Shown here in pieces: positions 5,999 through 9,745 of a stretch of 9,745 nucleotides of DNA. The first letter of the stretch is position 1; each line of letters begins with the position of its first letter. The DNA lies in the NCBI GenBank assembly GCA_017885385.1, contig JAFNGF010000297.1, positions 1 through 9,745 on the forward strand, read 5' to 3'. The notes beneath the pieces were generated by a model. That model did no database searches, was not told where the DNA came from, and saw only the letters and a program-made list of their open reading frames with translations. Origin of the DNA: Planctomycetota bacterium (GTDB lineage Bacteria > Planctomycetota > Phycisphaerae > Sedimentisphaerales > Anaerobacaceae). The translations under genes and the position numbers were made by a program.

Positions 5999-6016
5999 AC
6001 GTAAAGGTTTTTACGT
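5999..6016. promoter_or_regulatory. Inverted repeat, candidate Rrf2-type operator
   Basis: ACGTAAA-GGTT-TTTACGT is a perfect 7-4-7 inverted repeat 30 bases before the regulator's ATG. Rrf2 proteins bind AT-rich dyads as dimers and often control their own gene, so autoregulation is possible. It could also be a leader stem in the RNA. Confidence 0.45.
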
Positions 6017-6046
6017 AATAATTGGCCCATTAGGAAGGAGATTAAA

Positions 6047-6448
6047 ATGAGAATCAGCAGGTCCACAGGATACGCACTACTGGCAGTCGGGTACATTGCC
6101 CAGAATCAGGACAAAGACATTGTGTTATCGCAGAACATAGCGGAACAGTATGACATACCGCTGGAATACCTGCTCAAGATATTGCAGCAGCTGGTCAGAG
6201 CAAACGTTTTGCGCAGCAAGAGAGGTCCTCGCGGCGGATTCTCCCTGGCTAAGCCCACCAAGAAAATCACTATGCTCGAGATTATCGAGGGTGTTGACGG
6301 CCCTATGACCAGTCAGTTAAATTTGGCCGAGCAAACAGGCGGCGAAAAATTCAGCGTTCGAGCCGAGCAGGTGTACGAAAAAGCAATCGCCCAGGCCAGA
6401 AACGTTTTCGGGAAAGCAAAGCTCTCAAATTTAATCCAAGGGAAATAA
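6047..6448 (+). CDS. Rrf2-family transcriptional regulator without cysteines
   Basis: This 133-residue protein starts at ATG with AAGGAGA upstream. The N-terminal winged helix is clear: MRISRSTGYALLAVGYIAQN (1-20), the recognition segment around IPLEYLLKILQQLVRANVLR (37-56), the wing SKRGPRGGFSLAKP (57-70), and TMLEIIEGVDG (75-85). IscR, NsrR and RsrR relatives bind an Fe-S cluster through a set of cysteines after this point. This protein has no cysteine anywhere, so it cannot hold a cluster in that way and must sense something else or act through partners. The C-terminal helix (VRAEQVYEKAIAQARNVFG) could be the dimer helix. The gene is divergent from the STAS/anti-sigma operon. Two inverted repeats upstream are candidate self-operators. 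Confidence 0.92.
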   Translation: MRISRSTGYALLAVGYIAQNQDKDIVLSQNIAEQYDIPLEYLLKILQQLVRANVLRSKRGPRGGFSLAKPTKKITMLEIIEGVDGPMTSQLNLAEQTGGEKFSVRAEQVYEKAIAQARNVFGKAKLSNLIQGK

Positions 6449-6454
6449 CGTCCG

Positions 6455-6551
6455 CCCCCGCTTCCGCGGGGGTAAACTCGTGCCTGCGAAAGCAGGCAGC
6501 GGGCAGATCATAAGCGCACGATCCGTGCAGGGGCAGGGTTGTGCGCTTATG
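6455..6551 (+). repeat. Three consecutive perfect hairpins between the Rrf2-type and MazG-like genes
   Basis: The first stem, CCCCCGC-TTCC-GCGGGGG (6455-6472), lies seven bases after the Rrf2-type stop. The second, TGCCTGC-GAAA-GCAGGCA (6481-6498), has a GNRA tetraloop. The third pairs CATAAGCGCAC (6509-6519) with GTGCGCTTATG (6541-6551) over 21 bases. No U-tract follows the first two, so they look more like dispersed repeats than a terminator. The third ends 25 bases before the MazG-like ATG. Confidence 0.7.
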
Positions 6552-6576
6552 TTCTTCTGCCGTGGCCGCTTGTCAG

Positions 6577-6840
6577 ATGCATATCAGCGAATTTCAACGA
6601 CTGATCGCCCGGAAGTACAAGAAGCGAGACCAGGAAAGAGGAGTTCCTGCCACCTTTATGTGGTTTATCGAAGAGGTGGGAGAGCTGGCCACGGCGCTGG
6701 CATCCAACGACCAAAAGAATAAGCAGGAAGAATTTGCCGACGTTTTCGCCTGGCTCTGCACACTTGCAAACATAAACGATGTGGATTTGGAAAAAGCCTG
6801 CGAGAAATACATAGGAGACGGCGTCAAGGGCTTCAAATGA
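6577..6840 (+). CDS. MazG-like nucleotide pyrophosphohydrolase
   Basis: This 87-residue protein starts at ATG 6577, chosen because the family begins with a short strand and an xISEFQxLI helix. An in-frame GTG at 6541 lies inside a hairpin and would add 12 unlikely residues. The four-helix MazG fold is shown by WFIEEVGELATAL (29-41), with Glu32, Glu33 and Glu36, and EEFADVFAWL (51-60), with Glu52 and Asp55. Together these form the EExxE / ExxD magnesium site. Such enzymes hydrolyse nucleoside triphosphates to monophosphate and pyrophosphate, in housecleaning or stress responses. Closely similar proteins that I recall carry a Cys-rich tail (GCPxCGK..PC.C) after the KYG segment. Here the protein ends EKYIGDGVKGFK. 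No clear ribosome site precedes the start, so translation may depend on the upstream RNA structure. It probably shares a transcript with the Rrf2-type gene. Confidence 0.85.
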   Translation: MHISEFQRLIARKYKKRDQERGVPATFMWFIEEVGELATALASNDQKNKQEEFADVFAWLCTLANINDVDLEKACEKYIGDGVKGFK

Positions 6841-6910
6841 GAAACTGTTGACACTTTGCAGCAAGTCGATTTGGCTGCTGAGCGGCATTGTGCCTGCGGG
6901 TAAGTAGTTC

Positions 6911-7021
6911 TTATCTATTGCTTTTGTTTTTCTGCCGTAGAGTTCGTGCCAATGAAAATAAGAAAAGTAAAAGGATCGCAGACCAGCTTGCAATCATGAA
7001 TATCCAGCCCCCAAGGCGCAT
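6911..7021 (-). CDS. 36-residue single-pass membrane protein, candidate small subunit of the NSS transporter
   Basis: ATG at 7019-7021 begins one base after the transporter stop (7023-7025). AGGAG lies about eight bases upstream, inside the transporter's last codons, so translation is coupled. The product begins MRLGGWIFMIASWSAILLL, continues FLFSLARTLRQK and ends NKSNR. This gives one hydrophobic helix of about 20 residues followed by a strongly positive tail, predicting a membrane protein with its C-terminus inside. The stop is TAA at 6911-6913. MetPS-type sodium-coupled methionine/alanine transporters have a small one-helix subunit (MetS) encoded directly after the large subunit. The size, topology, GxWIFM start and position here match that pattern. 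Whether it is homologous to MetS or an independent accessory peptide cannot be decided from sequence reading alone. Confidence 0.75.
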   Translation of the reverse strand: MRLGGWIFMIASWSAILLLFLFSLARTLRQKNKSNR

Positions 7022-7022
7022 C

Positions 7023-8570
7023 TTACGTACTCCTGAGCTCTTTGCGACGCCAGACTATCCAGACCAAAATCGCCAGAACCGCAAAAAGTCCAACCAGCAT
7101 AAGGCGGATGCCTATGATGTAAGGCACATTTTCCGCAGGTATGTTCCTAAGCAGAATCAAAGGTGTCCATTCCTGCCAGCACCAAAAACCCAAAATGAAC
7201 AAGAGGAATACCGGCGTGACATATTTAATAATAAAGCGGTAAATCCTCGGTATACTAATATCCGAACCTACGTGCATTTCCGTCCAGCCATCCTCCATAC
7301 CAAAAATCCAGCCGAAAAGTATCGTTTCTATAGTCCCAAATAGCACCAGGCAGAACGTTCCGCCCCAGAAATGCAGTTCATCCACAGCGCCTTTACCGAG
7401 CAGGAAGATTACCGAATTGGTTAACACGAAGGTCGTTATAGCGAAAATGCCAGTTGCGGTCTTTTTTGGCAAGTCAAATTCGTCCTGCAGGAAAGCAACC
7501 GCAGGCTGAGCCAGTGAAATTGAGCTGGTTATGCCGGCAAGAAAAAGCAGCATAAACCATAAAAACCCAAAGACATTACCAAGAGCAATTTTTTGCAGGA
7601 CGAGAGGCATAGTAACAAACGCCAGGTTGAAAACTCCAGCTTCAGCTATCTTTGTGGTGGCCAGCGGACCAAAAAAGGCAAATGCAGCCGGTATTACGAT
7701 GCTGCCGCCCAAAATGACTTCTGCCACCTCATTGGTTGCTGCCGCTGTCAACCCGGATAATGCCACATCGTCATTTTTGGTCAAGTAACTGGCATAGGTC
7801 AGGATGACGCCGATGCCACAGCTCAATGTGAAGAGTATTTGTCCTGCGGCTGCCAGCCAAACCTTGGCACTTTTCAAGGCCGACCAGTCTGGATTCCATA
7901 AGAAGCCCAGTCCGTTGGCGATATTGTAATCTGGCTTGGCTGGGTCAGGGGCGCCCAAGGTCAGAACCCTCACCATCAGCACAATGGCAAACACAAACAG
8001 GATAGGCAAGCCATATTTACATACCCTTTCAATTCCCTTGCTGATCCCGAAACACACTATCAAAATGTTCAACAGAAAGGTGATTAGAAAGAAGGTATAA
8101 CTGGGGCCTATGCTGCTAAAAAACTGATTTTGAACAACGCCTTGATATCCCTGCAAGAACGCCAGCATACTATGTTCTGTGGTGCATGAGTTATATTTAC
8201 CCAGAAGGGCAAAAATGCTATACCCCAGAAGCCAGGATTCAACATAAATGTAGTAAATGAAAATGACCAGCGGGCCAAAGATGCCGATCACGCCGAAATA
8301 TTTAATGAACCTGTTTTTATTCCAGAGGGTGTGAAATATGCCAGGTGCGGTGCTATGGCCGAATCCGCCCCCAAATCTGCCAATTGTCCACTCGATCCAC
8401 ATCAGGGGCAGCCCAAGCAGCACGAGGGCCAGAAAATAGGGAATCATAAAAGCCCCGCCCCCATTGCGCGCCGCCTGACTGGGGAACACTAAGAAGTTGC
8501 CAAGCCCTACTGCGCTGCCCGCCACAGCCAGTATCACGCCGAGCTTGCTTGACCATCTCTCGCGTGCCAT
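7023..8570 (-). CDS. Sodium-dependent amino acid transporter, NSS/SNF family (LeuT-like)
   Basis: The protein has 515 residues and about 12 membrane helices. The start MARERWSSKLGVILAVAGSAVGLGNF and the run NGGGAFMIPYFLALVLLG follow LeuT closely. By alignment with my recollection of LeuT, sodium-site residues are kept: Ala20, Asn25, Thr248 and Asn280 for Na1, and Gly18, Val21, Ala345, Thr348 and Ser349 for Na2. In the substrate pocket Tyr107, Phe247 and Ser250 are kept. Changed positions are N21 to Ser19, V104 to Ile, F259 to Ile253 and I359 to Leu353. The external gate pair of LeuT, Arg30 and Asp404, is replaced by Val28 and His400. The transporter should import an amino acid or derivative with sodium. 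It begins 11 bases after the amidohydrolase-like stop and is followed at once by the microprotein gene. A clear ribosome site is not visible. Confidence 0.93.
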   Translation of the reverse strand: MARERWSSKLGVILAVAGSAVGLGNFLVFPSQAARNGGGAFMIPYFLALVLLGLPLMWIEWTIGRFGGGFGHSTAPGIFHTLWNKNRFIKYFGVIGIFGPLVIFIYYIYVESWLLGYSIFALLGKYNSCTTEHSMLAFLQGYQGVVQNQFFSSIGPSYTFFLITFLLNILIVCFGISKGIERVCKYGLPILFVFAIVLMVRVLTLGAPDPAKPDYNIANGLGFLWNPDWSALKSAKVWLAAAGQILFTLSCGIGVILTYASYLTKNDDVALSGLTAAATNEVAEVILGGSIVIPAAFAFFGPLATTKIAEAGVFNLAFVTMPLVLQKIALGNVFGFLWFMLLFLAGITSSISLAQPAVAFLQDEFDLPKKTATGIFAITTFVLTNSVIFLLGKGAVDELHFWGGTFCLVLFGTIETILFGWIFGMEDGWTEMHVGSDISIPRIYRFIIKYVTPVFLLFILGFWCWQEWTPLILLRNIPAENVPYIIGIRLMLVGLFAVLAILVWIVWRRKELRST

Positions 8571-8581
8571 CTTTACGGTCG

Positions 8582-9415
8582 CTAATTTCCCGTCTTCTTA
8601 TTATTAGCTGCTGTGCAGCGGAGCCTGTCATCAATCTTTATTCCAAGCAGCGCCAACGCGTCCCGCTCAATGACGTCTCGGATACTGGCTCGCGGCACGG
8701 TCGGCAAATTAGTATCAGCCAGAAGCATATTAAAGCCCAGCAGCGTCTCAATACATTCACCTGCGTTGCCGAGCGGGAATCCGCTGCCGAACAGAAGTTT
8801 ATCCATTACTCCGTGCTCGTATGCTGCCGCCACCGTATTATAAGTTTGCCAGATGCTGCCCGGCTTTATGGTTAGATCCGCATATACATTCTCATGCTTG
8901 GCTACCATGGCTAATGTTTGCTCTACAAAGGGCACGCCCATGGTCCCAATGACCATTCTCAACGCTGGAAATGTCCTGGCTACTTCGTCCAAAAGGTACG
9001 GCTGGGCATAATCCAAAACAGCTTTTGAGTTAAGAACCAGGTCGCCATAGTGAAAGAAAACGGGTAATGCCAGCTCTTGCGCTGATTCATAGAATCGCAT
9101 CGCCCTGCTGTGAGCAGGATGAAAACCGCTGGCGCAGCAATAAAGAACCGTCCCCTTGAGTCCGAGCTTTTCACAGATCGAGACGAGGTTTTTTGTACTG
9201 ATTTTGTCTTTTGTAGGCTCAACCACCGCAAAGCCGACCAGCTTTTCTTTGTGCTTATTGACGTATTCGGACAGCCTGTTGTTGATTTCTTCGGTCGGGC
9301 CGTTTGCGGTCGCAAGCACTATACAGGCATCCACCGTTTCTGCTGCGGCCAGATGTTCGGACGCTTCAACGTCGTCGGCAGTGAAACCTATATGTGTATG
9401 GCAGTCAACTATCAT
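8582..9415 (-). CDS. Amidohydrolase-fold protein (Amidohydro_2-like) lacking two catalytic positions
   Basis: This 277-residue protein folds as a metal-hydrolase TIM barrel. The first strand carries DCHTHIG (residues 4-10, with His6 and His8 in metal positions), and VFFHYGD (119-125) gives His122. In typical members the sixth strand reads GHMG and the eighth GSDxP, supplying another His and the catalytic Asp. Here they read IGTMGVP (Thr158) and FGSGFPLG (Gly212). The codons are ACC and GGA, so neither is one base from an error-free reading of both residues. Family members hydrolyse or decarboxylate small carboxylates, lactones and amides. This one may bind rather than turn over, or use a different metal site. 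There is no signal peptide, so it is cytoplasmic. As the first gene before a sodium/amino acid transporter, it may handle or sense the transported compound. Confidence 0.85.
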   Translation of the reverse strand: MIVDCHTHIGFTADDVEASEHLAAAETVDACIVLATANGPTEEINNRLSEYVNKHKEKLVGFAVVEPTKDKISTKNLVSICEKLGLKGTVLYCCASGFHPAHSRAMRFYESAQELALPVFFHYGDLVLNSKAVLDYAQPYLLDEVARTFPALRMVIGTMGVPFVEQTLAMVAKHENVYADLTIKPGSIWQTYNTVAAAYEHGVMDKLLFGSGFPLGNAGECIETLLGFNMLLADTNLPTVPRASIRDVIERDALALLGIKIDDRLRCTAANNKKTGN

Positions 9416-9438
9416 AATTTTCGGCCTTAAAAGCTTTT

Positions 9439-9464
9439 AGCCGCTACGATAACAAGTAGCGGCT
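9439..9464 (-). promoter_or_regulatory. Leader hairpin before the amidohydrolase-like gene
   Basis: AGCCGCTAC (9439-9447) pairs perfectly with GTAGCGGCT (9456-9464) over eight bases. On the minus strand it lies in the leader between promoter and ATG and is followed by AAAAGCTTTT, itself a palindrome (9429-9438). A seven-codon frame (MSRYLLS) spans the stem, but no good ribosome site precedes it. An attenuator or RNA-stability stem is possible. Confidence 0.45.
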
Positions 9465-9479
9465 CATTGAATTCGCCCG

Positions 9480-9508
9480 ATATTAGCCAAGCCCATTCCC
9501 AACGTCAA
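9480..9508 (-). promoter_or_regulatory. Sigma70-type promoter for the amidohydrolase-transporter operon
   Basis: On the minus strand TTGACG (9503-9508), a 17-base spacer and TAATAT (9480-9485) form a strong match. The ATG at 9415 lies about 65 bases downstream, which leaves room for the leader hairpin. Confidence 0.72.
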
Positions 9509-9745
9509 GAAGAAATATTCGTCGCCGCGCCCTATGTTATCGGATCGCTCCGGAAAGAGTCTTGCACACCGTTTAGCCGTCGCCGGACTTCGGTGTACGT
9601 GTTTAGCCATCAAAAGGAACCATCCCCAATCCGCCCCCACTCTTGTCTTCGACAAGAAGACGCGGCGGCGGATTGAGGATGCCACCCTTATGCTCTGCCA
9701 GTGCCGACCGGTACCATAGCGTCCGTAGTCCGTAGGGTATGCAGG
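9509..9745. repeat. Repeat region at right edge, no gene supported
   Basis: Upstream of the promoter I see only repeats. GTTTAGCC occurs at 9571 and 9601. ACACCG and CGGTGT flank the first of these. TCCGTAG is doubled at 9722-9735. A nested hairpin at 9621-9681 is listed separately. Open frames on both strands give low-complexity, Arg/Ser-rich peptides without known domains and conflict with each other, so none is annotated. Confidence 0.6.
9621..9681. repeat. Nested hairpin element, 15-base outer and 7-base inner stem
   Basis: CATCCCCAATCCGCC (9621-9635) and GGCGGATTGAGGATG (9667-9681) pair with one mismatch, which would be a G-U pair in minus-strand RNA. Inside, TCTTGTC (9641-9647) and GACAAGA (9651-9657) pair perfectly over TTC. 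This is a well-formed fold-back unit of about 60 bases, probably another dispersed repeat. Confidence 0.7.

Noticed and set aside
6547..6993. 148-codon minus-strand frame opposite the MazG-like gene
   Set aside because: It is the antisense of a gene with clear catalytic motifs, and its upstream part overlaps the microprotein in another frame. No domain is recognisable.
9440..9466. Seven-codon leader peptide (MSRYLLS) before the amidohydrolase-like gene
   Set aside because: No ribosome site precedes it, and the codons show no enrichment for one amino acid as in attenuators; it is explained by the hairpin sequence.
9464..9685. 73-codon minus-strand frame at the right edge
   Set aside because: It crosses the nested hairpin and the promoter region, is basic and low in structure, and has competing frames on the other strand.

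Overview
This window looks like a piece of a planctomycete chromosome, probably from a Phycisphaerae or Sedimentisphaerales-type lineage known mostly from metagenomes. That placement is an inference. It rests on the family mix (a GH10-like protein with a planctomycete-style N-terminal domain, a conserved C..TG / LMRKR hypothetical protein, partner-switch regulators, a LeuT-like transporter) and on intergenic spaces filled with short palindromic dispersed repeats. No rRNA, tRNA, CRISPR array, transposase or phage gene is visible. All genes except the two at 6047-6840 are on the minus strand.

Layout from left to right. (1) 1-2821 is one minus-strand operon driven by a good sigma70-type promoter at 2794-2821. 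It encodes a degenerate GH10-like protein, a membrane-anchored helix-hairpin-helix (ComEA-like) protein, a conserved hypothetical protein, and a lipoprotein that runs off the left edge. (2) 2929-4392 holds two monocistronic-looking minus-strand genes: a small, possibly GAF-like protein of unknown function, and a lipoprotein N-acetylmuramoyl-L-alanine amidase. They are separated by a repeat-filled spacer. (3) 4393-5813 begins with a repeat mosaic. It is followed by an anti-sigma-factor kinase (RsbW-like) and its STAS antagonist (RsbV-like), transcribed from a near-consensus promoter at 5785-5813. (4) 6047-6840 on the plus strand encodes a cysteine-free Rrf2-type regulator, with two inverted repeats in its promoter region, and a compact MazG-like pyrophosphohydrolase. 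(5) 6911-9508 is a minus-strand operon. It encodes an amidohydrolase-fold protein that lacks two usual catalytic positions, a LeuT-like sodium-dependent amino acid transporter, and a 36-residue single-pass membrane microprotein that starts one base after the transporter stop. Promoter and leader hairpin are at 9439-9508. The far right is repeat sequence without a gene.

The most notable points are these. The transporter-linked microprotein was too short for routine ORF calling and resembles the small subunits of MetPS-type transporters. The transporter has lost both residues of the LeuT extracellular gate pair. Two enzyme-fold proteins, the GH10-like and the amidohydrolase-like one, lack catalytic residues and may be binding proteins. 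A 47-base repeat element is inserted into another repeat with a 9-base direct duplication.
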